Shown here: in pieces, positions 51,021 through 63,400 of the stretch
Position numbering within the stretch: the first letter of the stretch is position 1
How the letters are laid out: every line of letters starts with the position of its first letter
Origin: Marisa cornuarietis
Lineage: Eukaryota; Mollusca; Gastropoda; Architaenioglossa; Ampullariidae
DNA: 64,000 nt
Direction: 5' to 3'
Assembly: GCA_004794655.1 (NCBI GenBank)
Contig: SMMW01000090.1
Location: forward strand, 925,001 to 989,000
Made by a program: the position numbers and the translations under genes
Notes under the pieces: model-generated
What the model saw: the letters and a program-made list of their open reading frames with translations, nothing else
Database searches by the model: none
Told to the model about the DNA's origin: nothing

Positions 51021-51188
51021 TCTTTAATTTCTGGTCGCCCCTGTACACCGCAAAAAAAAAAAAAAAAAATCCCGATGCCAAGGGAAACCACCATCAGTGC
51101 GACCATGACGACGTAGTCTATCTAGCCAGTGGAGATAATTCATCTTGCCATCCACTGGATCTTTTTAGATTGTGGTCAACTTTATAAT
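51021..51188 (-). pseudogene. degraded first coding exon of an SLC5 copy
   Basis: Read on the - strand it matches exon 1 of gene 2: KMNYLHWLD followed by remnants of the first helix (VSLGIG region) and a GGQKTK-like end. It is broken by a 4-bp insertion after the LHWL codons and an expanded T run of about 18. The first ATG is lost from frame, and the donor GT is replaced by AC after ATTAAAG. The acceptor at 51189-51190 and the 5'UTR segment are kept. No exons 2-13 of this copy are found nearby, so this is a 5' gene fragment. Confidence 0.85.
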
Positions 51189-52250
51189 CTGACAATAAAA
51201 GCTTAAAATATTTAATTAATATCTCTGTGGTCGTCTGGTCGCCAATGGCGACTATTAGTAATTTCTCCAGCTACTACCTTCACCACTTACTTATTTCTCC
51301 GTAGTCCAAAATGTGTTCAAATAAGGCATTTTCAAATTATGCGATTTTTCAAAAAAAAAAACAAAAAAACAAAAAGTCGGCATAAAAATGTGATACAGAA
51401 TTGTGGTGGAATATTTTCGACATATCAAACGTATTTAGTTGAAAATGTTCTAACGAGTCTAAATGTATGACAAGATTAGTGTCGTGTGGAACACTTCCTG
51501 TTTCAACAGTTTGTATTTTCAAAATGTGCTTTACATGTTATAGTGCAATCGGCTTGTGACAGTGAATTCAGACCAAAGCCGTTGAGACAATTGGCACACA
51601 GATAACTAACAACGTTTTGCAACGCTTGAATACTGCGTATCTTGTGCTTCTTCTTTACCCACTTGTGAGCCTCGAGTGTATGTAGGCTTCATGAAGTTTT
51701 ATGGAGAAATATTTGCACGTACTCAGCACTAATTGCAATATATATGTGTGTTTTTCTTATTTTTGCATAATGATGTGTACTTATACTCTTGTGTTTCCGT
51801 ATCTGTATGCAGATAAAAGCAAGCTGTTGTTCACACTCTTCAGCTTTCCCACCTATTGATTGACTCTTTGTGTTTACTGGCTTTTTTACATGGGCTGTCA
51901 TTAAGAAATAATTGAATAATTTTTGCTGAAGCACCGGGGCACAGTTTACTACACCAAGCTTACACACTTACAGCTGTCTTACGTCGTAATAACTTGCTAG
52001 TTAAGCAGAACAAGAAAGATTACCATCGCTTAGCAAACATCTTGAGGAAGGTCAGAAGCTGGTCGACTCGGCCGTTGATGCATAGACATCTGAATTGGAT
52101 TCTTTTATGTAATTTCAGCATGTGGATGATCCACCAGGCGTGATGGTGAGTTAGTGATGTGTGTGCAAGAGGCGAAAATGCAAGACTTCTCCGAGGAAGG
52201 AACTGAATGCTTAAGCTCTTGCTCCTCCTCCTCTTACTACTACTACTACT
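51189..52250 (-). repeat. duplicated 5' flank of SLC5 gene 2, including the candidate noncoding exon
   Basis: Patches collinear with 47086-50050 include a shared coding-exon acceptor, the TGTATGACAAGATTAGTG patch, a CAGCTTTCCCACCT patch and the exon-like block ending at 52024 with donor GTAATC. The duplicate is shorter because several stretches present in the gene 2 flank are missing. It may retain promoter activity; that is inference. Confidence 0.75.
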
Positions 52251-52433
52251 AATCATCGCTATCATCATAATGGGTGAGCTTACTGAGAGCAATAAACATG
52301 CCAAAGCGATGCTCGCTGCGCTTTATAAGGAAAAAAGCTATCTGTACATTGAAAAGACACGCCATGCACAGCCGGGGATTTGGTCTCTCACATTCCCTAA
52401 CATACATTGGTTTAAATCTCTCTCTCTATATAT

Positions 52434-52461
52434 GTGTGTGTGTATGTGTGTGTGTGTGTGT

Positions 52462-52501
<40 letters not shown>
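52434..52501. repeat. (GT)n microsatellite
   Basis: Interrupted GT repeat, with TATG variants, in the 3' flank of the degraded SLC5 copy. It is followed by a GA run. Confidence 0.9.
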
Positions 52502-52511
<10 letters not shown>

Positions 52512-52975
52512 TAGAATCAAGAGACAGGAAGATCACCTATGTGTAATTTAGATGGTGGGTATGCACCAGGGGTAGTTATAAAATGAATCAGATGACAACT
52601 TCACTCACCACTTTCTTCATCAAGAATGAAACGCCAGTAACAAATGATGTGCATCTCTGTTATTTACAGTAATAATTCTTTCTTTCTTCGTTTCGCCGAT
52701 TAAATTACAGTTCACAAAACATGAAGCTCTAGGGTTAGCATAAGAGTAAACCAGGTTAATCTTACCAGTGTTTGTTTACTGAGCTGATGTGAAAGGAAAG
52801 CAAACTACGTCACTCAAGTAAAGGGAAGGAAAATATCAGACATGATAAAACTTCTCAAAACCAGAGGTAAAGTTCAGCAAAGTAGATACTACAAACCTAG
52901 AAAAGAATATTTTAACGAACTTCATCGTTTGATAGAGTTGACGTGTAACTCAATCGGATGCTCGAAGTATAATGA

Positions 52976-53275
52976 GTACTAAATAGGTACTAATAAGTAA
53001 ATAGGTATTAATAAGTAAATAGGTATTAGTAAGTGAAAAGTATTAGTAAGTGTTAAATAAGTATTAATCTGAATAGGTATTAATAAGTTCTGGATAGGTA
53101 GTACTTAATACATGAAGAAGTATTATTAGGTAAATAGGTCTTAGTAAGTGAACAGGTATTAGTAAGTATTGAATAGGTACTGATCTGAATAGGTATTAAT
53201 AAGTTATGGATAGGTGTTAATAAATAAATAGGTATTGCATGTGGATAGATATTCGTAAGTGCTGAATAGAGATGA
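52976..53275. repeat. minisatellite with AATAGGTATTARTAAGT-like unit
   Basis: About 17 degenerate tandem copies of a 12-18 bp unit based on AATAGGTATTAATAAGT run through 300 bp in the 3' flank of the degraded SLC5 copy. Unit length and sequence vary. The equivalent flanks of genes 2 and 3 lack the array, so it expanded locally. Confidence 0.8.
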
Positions 53276-53699
53276 ATTTGTTATCTTCAAACCTCATTTA
53301 TGCTCGAACACACCCTCACTAATGCTGCCCCATACCTTCAAATCATTAGCTTCCATGACGAGACACATAACTCACGAAAGACATGCGTGGACATTAAAGC
53401 CTTGATATATTTACACACATATTTTACATGCTTATCTGCTGGCTCTGATAGGAGGTGTTATTACAGTCTATGAAACACTAGTTTCAGGGTTAATCTCAAG
53501 CTCTGCTCTGACGCCACGGTTTTGTAATTCTTTCACAGACTGATCAGCGGCGACAATGGAAAGAGAAAACGAGATAAAACTGGAAACTGGAAATTTGTGA
53601 GAGAAACAAAACTAATACAGAAACGACGAAAAGAAACAAATGCAAAAACGTTTAAGGCCCTCGTGTTATCTCGGTGCATAGACGAGTACAACAGTAGCA

Positions 53700-54391
53700 A
53701 CATTAAGGGTTGGCAGCTGAGATGATTTTGCTTTGTACTGTCGATCTCCACTTACACTTCCTATACATTTCTCCGCCAAATTTTGATAGGTCTAAAACAA
53801 GCAAAAAGTTTTTACAGATTCTTATTAAACAGACGACTTGCGTTGTCAAGTTATTTTGCACATTATACAGATTATATGTATAGTTTTACAGTTAGAAAAG
53901 TAATAATTTTTAGAGAAATCTTCGGCCTCCTGTAAAGGTTCCTTCATGCGGAACAGCTTTGGGGTGAAAGGGATCACCATTTGTGGATTGAGAGTAGCTT
54001 TCTTTGTGAGGCCTGTAGTTGAAAAATAATTAAAAGGATGAAAGTGAGACATGGACATATACAGGAGATTGTTTTCTTTAACTGAAGAAGTCCTGACGTC
54101 AGTGCCTCTGGCTTTGGCCTTTCTAACATGTAAATGAAGTAACAATAAAGAGGTCATGGAAGCATATCTATATCACGTTCTGTACGTAAACATTGGCATT
54201 AATATAAGAGGAGGAGCTACAGCTTATGTGCAGAAAATGAAATACTAACCTTTATGCAAGCTATATGTAGGCTATCCTGTTGAGACTGACCTGTGATGAA
54301 GCTGATAATGATACCAGTAATAAAAGTTACCAAGAACCCGATGACTCCGAACCACAGATAAGAAACATCATAAATGGAGAACTTATCACTA
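53700..54391 (-). pseudogene. degraded SLC5 copy: exons 14, 15 and 16
   Basis: Exon 14 equivalent (54291-54391): open, SDKFSIYDVSYLWFGVIGFL with intact acceptor and GTCAGT donor, 101 nt as in the genes. Exon 15 equivalent (about 53911-54012): GLTKKATLNPQMVIPFTPKL then FRMKEPLQEAEDFS, after which the NVIAMK end and donor are deleted. Exon 16 equivalent (about 53700-53791): TYQNLAEKCIG then an internal deletion of about 16 bases that shifts the frame. It is closest to gene 2 in exon 16 and in the 3' flank. No earlier exons are found between it and gene 3, so this is a 3' gene fragment that cannot make a transporter alone. Confidence 0.88.
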
Positions 54392-56887
54392 CTAATTTCA
54401 ATAGAAACATAAAACGAAAGATTAACAAATGTGAAATCGAAATCGCGGTTGGATGGGAATTAGAGGAGGAGAACCAAATAAAGGAAACACTAAAAGACAT
54501 GTTAACGAGCAGTGCTTTTCCAAAGTTAAAAAAATCGTGATGCTGAAACATTAAAAGTTAAAAGAATTCGCAAACATAATGGATGACGAAAGAGAGAAGA
54601 ACCCGAAAGAAATTCAAGATAATAAAGAATAATGTGAGGAAAAACAAGTAAAAAATAAAGTATAAGAAAAAGAAAGAAAGAAGAAGAAGCCAAGAAAAGT
54701 GTGAATGAAAAAAGAAACTAAACTATTGACCTTTACAAGAACGGTTGTTCAACCACTTACCGGTAAACCATGTTAGAAACAAAAAAGATGGGAGATTAAA
54801 AAAAGAAGAAAACATTGCACAACGAGTAATAAATAATGCCATGTATGAAATATTGACGTGTGCTGATTGGCCTGGTCTTGCAGTACTGCAAGGATCAGCC
54901 CGCCTCCTTCTTGGGGAGAGTGGTCGGGTGACGCAACGGTTAAATTGGTTGTCATCAATACCGTGAAATACGGTTGTGATTGGTTCAGCTCTCGTCTCGG
55001 GCACGCTGTTCCTTCTCTGCACGTGGCATCTGAGGGCTGGCTGCCTTGCCATGATGGAAGGTTAGTTGCTGGCAATACGTAAAACACCAATCACACACAC
55101 CCATCCTCTTAAGAAGCATTCATATTCGATGTCAATTGAGAAACATAATTACGTTTAGCTGCCCTGTATCTGGGTGAGAGAAAAAATTTCTTGCTAAACA
55201 ATTAAAAAGCATTTGTTAAATGTTTGATAGACGCTTACGTCAGAACAATTATTAAATGTTTTGCAAATGTTTTACAGGAAAATGTTTATAAGACATTTTA
55301 AAGAACAAGTTTGAATTGAAACATTAAATAAAACATTACTTTGATGACCACGATAAACATTTCAAAACCATTTTTTTGCAAACGTTTAAACATTTTGCGA
55401 GAAGCATTTGTAAACGTTTATAAAATGTTTAAATGCTATCTGGGGTTCCCTTCTGTCTAGCGGTCGCTTTCAAACGCAGTGACGGACCGTCAGCCACGGA
55501 CGTCTTTGACACGTATAGGGTGACCGCTGTTCACGCTAGACTGGCTACTCAGGCCGTGCACCCTGAGTAATGATTTCATTGTACACAAAGGGTTTCAAAT
55601 ATTTTATATGGTCTGGGAACACGGGGTTAATTTTAGTCTAAAACGTAAACTGTTGAAGGTTTTCGTGTTTCACTTAAAGTTATTACATGATATAATAATT
55701 ATCGTTGTTTCACTCAGATTGAAGTATTTTTATTTGTCTGTTTTGATGGGCCGTGTATGAGTGGGACGTTGTTGTCAGGCAAATACAAATTGTAAATAAT
55801 TGTTTAGCTTTATTTTGCTGGCCAGCGTCTGATGGATAGACTATAACTTCTTCGTCTCCACTTTTCTTCTTTTGGGACTTGTTAAGACTGTTGTCGGACG
55901 CATGCTTGAGCCAGAGTGTGTACGACAAAAAGCCATACCAAATAATTGCTCTCCAATGTCCCCACACCGACAAAGATTCAAAATTCTATATATGTACATA
56001 TAAATAAACATAAAATGTAACTTTAGCTGTGTGAGTGTGTATATGTAAGTGTGAGGGAGCGAAAGAGAGTGAACCAGAGAGAAAAGGATTGAAGAACTGA
56101 CAATTTATTTGTTGCGTACGCTGCATGCAGATTAAAAGAGAGATGAGTGGACAACATTCATCACTCACTTCACCAATAATAGAAAGCCGGTAATCAATGA
56201 TGTGCGTCGTTTATTTACAATTATTTTTCCTTCTATTGTTTTCTTTTCGCCGACTAAATAATAGTTCAAATAATAGAGCCACAGGGCTAACAGGAGAGTG
56301 AACCAGGTTAATAATCTTACGAGTGTTGAAGAGAAGCACATGAGTACGTGAATCATTAATATATACTAACTAGTAATGAGTACTGAAAAGATAGCAAAAA
56401 AAACCCCCAAAAATCGAGAGATATTATTGAGTGCTGAAGAGAAAATCACTCACACACTCACTCATTTTATTCGTCCTTTCCAAATCGTCAGGTTGTATAA
56501 TGCACTGCCTCCTTCAAAGTCAGTCATGTACGAACACCTGTAGTCCTTTGTGACGTTGACTATTTCACAGGATTGCATTGAGGAAGCGAGCAGTGGACCA
56601 TTTCGCTTACTGATGTCTCATTATGTCTCATGCTTATTTGCTGGCCCTGACATTGCAAATGTATTTTTACATTCTACAAAACATATAAGTTTCTGAATAA
56701 CGCAAGGTATTGTTTTTATTCAAACGTTTTGTAATTGTTTTACAGACGACCAAAGGTGAAGAGAGACACAAAATGAGGGAAAACAGAAAAACAGGAAAAT
56801 TGGAGAGAAACGAAAAAATAAAGAATCAAATAAAAGAGAAAGGAATGTGAAGTTCCAAAGGTTTCAACGTTGCACAGGAGAACAGCA
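54392..56887. other. spacer between the degraded copy and SLC5 gene 3
   Basis: It contains the SINE-like block, an AT-rich stretch with many AAACGTTT/AAATGTTT palindromes (about 55200-55440), and the 3' flank of gene 3 (about 56140-56887). That flank matches the flanks of gene 2 and of the degraded copy, including TTTATTTAC near 56208. No other gene is recognised. Confidence 0.5.
54900..55080 (+). repeat. putative tRNA-derived SINE
   Basis: TGACGCAACGGTTA at 54929-54942 resembles a pol III A box, and GGTTCAGCTCTC at 54982-54993 resembles a B box, with tRNA-like spacing. A GC-rich body follows. Target duplications were not found. Confidence 0.4.
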
Positions 56888-59800
56888 TCAGAAGCTAGGT
56901 GTCAAAGGGTCAACGGTAAGCTTTGCCTTGTCAAACGCCACTTTCACGACCATAGTGTCAGTCTCTTTGAAAAAATTCTCCACTGATTGATGGTAGGTCT
57001 GAAACAAGGAAAATAAGTTTTACAGACTTTGACAACACAAAGAACAGGCGCGTGATAGGACTTTGCATCTTATACCGAGTGTGTGTAAAGATGTTCAGTT
57101 GGACAAGTGGTAATTTTTTTATTGTGATAAATGAAACTAAGATGTCATGTAGTCAAGACTCCTTTTAAAACCTTTTTAGCCAACAGGATTGACTATTTTA
57201 ATTTCTTGTTCTGGAGATGCATCAAAGATACGGGCTGGTCGCTGGAGAGAAGTATCTCTTGTTTGCATGATTGCGACAACCTAGTCTGTTGACTATTCTA
57301 TGTAATTTAGTGTGTGGCAGTCAAGCAAACAAGAAGTCCTACTATAACAGAGGAGAAATAGAAAAACGATATACCTTCATGGCGATGAGGTTAGAAAAAT
57401 CTTCTGGTTCCTGTAAAGGCTCCTTCATTTGGAACAACTTTCGAGTGAAAGGGAATACGAGCTTTGGGTCGAGTGTATCCTTGTTAGTAGGGCCTGACGA
57501 AAAAAGATGACATGCAGGCCAGAGCAGTCAAAGAGAGCATAAGCTTATTGTAAACATTGTGCATACTTCTGTCTTGTATTGCGTATAGCGGGAGTCGAAA
57601 AGCAATTAAAAAAACTGATGAAAGTAAAAACCAATGATATATTAAGAAGATTCTTATCCGTAAATAAAGAAGTCAGTGCTTTTAATTTTCGTCTTTCGCA
57701 CATTTAAATGAAGTGACGATCCCCAGGGTTTAGTTTTGTGACAATTTATGACATACTCTGTTTGATGTGACATTTGACCTCGTGGTGAGGATTCGCTTTA
57801 GTTTAGACTAACCTGTGATGAAGCTGATGATGACTCCAGTGATAAAAGTTACGAAGAACCCAGTGAAACCATACCACAGGTAGGAGATGTCATAAATGGA
57901 GAATGCGTCAACACTGATTTCAATACAAGTATAAATTAACAAATGTAAATTTGAGACCATGCTTTGGTGGTTGATAGGAAAGAGAACTTCATTTTAATAA
58001 ATGTAAAAACGTTTGAAAGTTTTTTGAAATATGAAACAGAAGCCATTTCTCCTGAAACAGATTTTAAAAGTAATTAAATTCTGAAAACATAAAGTAGGTA
58101 ACTAAAGAAAGAAAGAAAGACAGTGATGATGATGATGAACAGAAGAACAAGAAAAAAAACCTCGTAAGAAAAAAGAAGAAAGGCTGTAAAGTAGAAAAAA
58201 GACAATACAAGGAGACAAAGAAAGAGAGAGAGAGTGTGTTGTGTGCGTGTTTTTGTCAGTAGAAGAAAGTAAGGGAAAAGACGGAGAAAGGAAAACCGAA
58301 TAACAAAAAAGAGACCCAAAGAGGCTATGATTTATTAAAAAAAAGGTAAGAGAAAAGATGAGGCTGAAATATCAACTATTAATAATAATAATAATAGTGA
58401 AGATTTTTATAGCGCATATTCACACTCATAGAGAGCATGCTCTTAGCGCTTAAAACGGGGAAGAGACGTGGACTAAGTAGATACAGAACAAAGGGGACGA
58501 AAGAAAACGACAGTACTGAAACAGAAAACAAAAGGCATCAAGTAACAGGAACAGAGAAATATAGTGATTCTGCCGAGAAAGATGGGTAAAGTAGCAAGAG
58601 GGAAGGGGGCGGGGTTAAGAAGGACGAGCATTGTGTGGACTGTGTTAGGAGAAATGCTCAAGGAAGAGGTGCGTTTTCAGTGCAGATTTGAAAGATTCAG
58701 TTGTAGGAAGGTGGCGGATATGGAAAGGAAGAGAGTTCCATTGTTTTGCAGCACAGTAGCCAAAAGTCCTGTGACCATATGTTGTTGTTCTGGTGACAGG
58801 AACAGTTAGGATACGGTCGTCAGACGAAGAGCGTAGTTGTCTGGACGGAGAGTAAGGGATGAGAAGTTCAGAGAAATAGTCAGGACAGGAGCCAGCAAAG
58901 AAATTAAAACACAGCACAGACAGTTTGTACCGAATGCGAGAACGGATGGGTAGCCAGTGTAGAAAACGAAGGAGAGGAGTGACATGGTCCCGTTTCCTTG
59001 CTCTAAGCACCAGACGCGCAGCAGAGTTCTGTACTCTCTGGAGTCTCTGATGAGGCAGTCAGGGCAGCCTGCCAGCAAGGAGTTGCACTAGTCAAGTCGA
59101 GAAAGAACAAACGCACAGACAAGAGTGTTGGTAGCGCGTGTAGAGAGAAAGTGACGGATAGCACTGATCTTACGGAGCTCATAATAGGCAGACCGACAGA
59201 CAGCTGCTACATGTCTATCGAGTGTCATGTCATCAGTGACAATAAATCCCAGATTCCTAACAGATGACGTGAAGGTGATGTTGCTGTCGCCCACCTTGAT
59301 GTGATTGGGCAGACTGACGAGTGAAGGTTGATGTCTTCTTCTATGGCACAAGAGGGCTTCCGTTTTATCATCATTTAGTTTAAGCTTGTTTTTTACCATC
59401 CAGCCCTTGACATCGCTGATACAAGCTTCTATAGAGCTAATAGCAGAGTAAGACTCAGCCGGCGGAGTGGAACAGTAAAGCAAGAATTATTTATTTATTA
59501 CAAGAATAAAGCACCGAACCTCTTACCGGAATGCTTGGGATACATTAGTTATTTTACTGTCAGGATTCATGTCCGCAGGTAACGCTGCAGCTGTTGTGGA
59601 GAACTCTTCAGTCGTGAAGTTAGAGAAGTAGAGAGAATTATTGCTATTCCCGAAGCAGTTGTGTGTCGGCCCCGGGGGTAAGGCACGTATAGGGGCGCCG
59701 TACAGCTGGGCACCAACAGCGATCCACAGGTTAACGACGATGCCGATGAGTCCACCGCCGATGGCGCCCTGGTGATGATAAACATGAAGCAGACAGGTAG

Positions 59801-60397
59801 GAAGGAAACAATATGATGGGGGTCAATGAGTAGGGTTCAGTTACACATCGTGGCGCTGCATTTTTTGTTTTTAAAGATCTGGTTGTACTCTGTTATTCCC
59901 TGTCTCCATTTTTCCTCCCTGTCTTCTCTCTGTCTAGGTGTTGCAAGTAAAACAGTTAACAGAAACAGAGAAACAATTAAATAAGCAGGCAAAATTTATC
60001 CAAGTACACAGTATTAAACAAGCAGGCGAGACCAATTCAAATACACATTATATTTAACAATCTAAAGCAAGAACGCGTCAAAATAAATCAGACAAAATGA
60101 CGAGAAAATTGATGTTGAAAAACGATAAATAAAAAGTAATAACAAGATAATAACAGAAAATAAGAAAACTGTCTTTAAAAAAAATCGTACGTATTTATTT
60201 CCCCAGGGAACCATTCCGGCCATGAAGAAGATGCCGGTGACTGGACCGCCGCAGGCTCCAAAAGCCGTAGAGGATATCTGAAAAAATATTGTTCTTGTTA
60301 AAGACTTATTTCTTTTACAGCTATGTACAAACGTATATATTAAAGATTATGCTAGCATTTTTGCACGCACGCACACACGCACGCACGCACGCACGCA

Positions 60398-60485
<88 letters not shown>

Positions 60486-63400
60486 GATATTAACTGTAGT
60501 CATACATGTCGTAAAGACTAATACACTCATTACCCTTTAAACGTCGCATGGCCTTAAAAAACAGAAAAGAAACGCAAAGAGGTTTATGAATGAAAAAAAA
60601 ACAACAGAAGCTGGCAACTTGGCCATACTGTGTGATGCGGTACAGTGGTACCTGTGTGACTGGACCACGCAGAGAGCGAGCGAGGTATGCGAGACCAATA
60701 GTGAGACCGCCATACAGCAGCACTGGAACCAAGGACAGGTAAACTTCATTAACACAAGGCAATGGTAATATCTGCTAGTCTGTTTACCAAGAAAGTCTCG
60801 GAAAATACCAAATTAAATTTTCATAAACATTTCTGAACCAGTATATAAACTATCTTACATATATTCGACAAGTTCCAAAATTTACCATCGAAAGTTTAAA
60901 AAAACATACAAACATCACTTTATTTGCATTTTCTAACCTGATAAATTGTAAGTATATTTGTTCTTAACTCGATCTATACTGAACACTACGGAAGTCTTAA
61001 GCGGCAGTTCCGAACCCTTTTTCAAAAAATCATAAAAAATTAACTAAAATAGGTAGAAGAACAACTCAAATTGATAATGATAGATCAGAATGTAGAGAAA
61101 AGGAACAATCTAACCTTGTGTTTGCTTGAAAACACACTTTTAAAGTATTCCCAACAGAAAATGCCATGATAATGAGCTAAAAAAAAACTCCCGCAACGTA
61201 AATGAAAATAACATAACGGAAGAAATTACTGAAATCTTTCGGAAATAGTCCACCATGATTCCCTCCCTTTAAAAACTAGTTCCGCCAATCAAAAAATTCG
61301 TTTGTAAGAGGGAAAAATGTAAACAAATGGTCGAGCGCCATTTTGAATTATCGAAAGTTCGTTGCGGTTTACTCAAGTTGACATGAATTTGTACTTCAAC
61401 AATCGCAAAGGAGAAGAAAATAGTAAGTAATATTTAAATTCTAATGTATATTCTAATAAAACATATGTTTGTTTGGTACTTTATGTCTGTATATATTGAG
61501 TAAATAATTTTTTTGTTATTTTCTGAAATTTACATTCAAGTGTTCTAAAACAGGTACAGTTCATTTGATTTTAGTACTCGAAGACAAAACCTATGTATCT
61601 TATAATTTACACCAAGTGAATGTTTTAAAAAAGCTCTTTAAAACGGTGTATTACATATGGTTATCTTTACTGTAGATTAATAAATATAAATTTTCAAAGC
61701 TGAAGGTCGAAATTTCAATACCGGGAATTTGCTAGCCTTTTACCAAACAGAAAGACAGGTAGCGTGGGAAAATGCAAAGACTTCCTGTTAAAACTTACTT
61801 CCTACACTTTTTAAGAAAGACAATTGTGTTCAGAAATGAATAAGCTATCTTATTTATTAAGTTTTTCTTCTCAAAAAAACGATGTTTAAGAGTACCAACA
61901 TTTAAAACCTGCATCACACCATAGGGTGCGAACCGGGTTCAGGCGAAGATCACGTGATCGCCCCTATAAGGGCGATAGGTAAGGAAAGAGTTGGTATATT
62001 CTCGTATATTGTATAAGGCAACATTACCAGTTATTTTAGCAATGATTGTAACAGTTGCGTCCTTAAAGCCTCTCAGAGGTCGTGCCAGGAGGTCCTCCAC
62101 AGTATTGGCACCCAAGGCGTTGATACCAGAAGACAGAGTACTGGGGAAACACCGGAACCGCGTCTAGGTTTAAAAGAACTAGTTCAATATGAAGAGGCGT
62201 TTTGGTTGCTTGTCAGAATAACATCCATAACTTTTTGTTTAAGGTGGGTTCTTCCCAGTGAATGTTTTGTAAATGTTGCAGTTGTTACTTACGGCTTCAA
62301 AGTAGCCTTCTTGTGTTTTTTACAAGTATTCATTATAGCAGAAAGAAATCTCTTATTTTGTCTGTGTTGAGTGGATGTGAGAAAAATAGAAAGAATAACT
62401 ACGATAGGACGTCTGCTATTGTACCTGAGTGAGCCACTGAACAGCATAGACATATACAGACCAGGCATACCCGGCAGACTACCCAGCAGACTGGGGACGA
62501 AGTATGGCATCATCTGAAATGTCATGTCATGTCATGATCAGGAAATAGTCAGTCATGTCAGGCATTTGATGGTTTTCTTGAAAAACATACCACATCCTTC
62601 TTTCAGCTTTTAATTTACTCACCTGGTTTCTGTTATCGATGATGCTTGCCTGATAGGGATCACACCCGATTGTGACGACATAGGCGTAAAGCAGGACCCC
62701 GTTGAGCATCAGAACTAATGAATACACCATGTTGAGGGGCGCGTTGAAAATGAACGCTCTGCATATGAAATAAATGTTCACACATGTGGCTAGCCTCAGC
62801 GGGGAAGACAACGTGTCCTTCTACCATGTGCAAGTTCGTTTGTAATTTGTTTTGAGTTGAATTTTTCAAGCACTATACAGTACTCACCAGAGCTTTTTTT
62901 CAAGCAAAGAAGGTTAGTTAATTTCTATTTATCACTTTTACCTCTATTTCTATTTCGTTTACAATCTGGGCATGATATTCTCTTCCACTTGTAAATGTGA
63001 TCGCTTAAATCTCCTACGGGCAGAGAGACAAAGGTCAAAGTTCGTGAGGTCATGTTTAGGACACGGATCTTACGCGGCAATAATTTGATCTGACAATAAA
63101 TGATCGGGAAAAAAAATTACAGTTTGGCATCTTTGATTGTTTTCAAGGTGCTGATGCGTTGAACAGAGGACTGGCTGAAGCAGTTGGACATCCACATGAA
63201 GCAGGCGCCAATGAGGGTGGACCACAGAGAATGACGCTCACGAACATCCAGATTAATTCTGCCACAAAGAGTGTGGAGAATAGACGTAGTGAGTCCTGTG
63301 CTGGCTAATTAATGGATGGATAGATGGGGGGTACGGAAGAGGAGGAGGATATGTCCAATCACGATGATGGTGATTTATAAGAAAACGATTAGCTAGAAAT

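Noticed and set aside
52976..53275. CRISPR-like array
   Set aside because: Units are directly tandem, of variable length and degenerate, with no unique spacers, in a eukaryotic genome; it is a minisatellite.
54291..54391. Intact SLC5 exon 14 copy as a live alternative exon
   Set aside because: It is open and has good splice sites, but its neighbours are deleted or frameshifted and no promoter or earlier exons are present, so a pseudogene fragment is simpler.
61920..61985. tRNA gene (GGGTTCAGGCGAAG resembles a B box)
   Set aside because: No A box, no acceptor stem pairing and no cloverleaf could be drawn around it.
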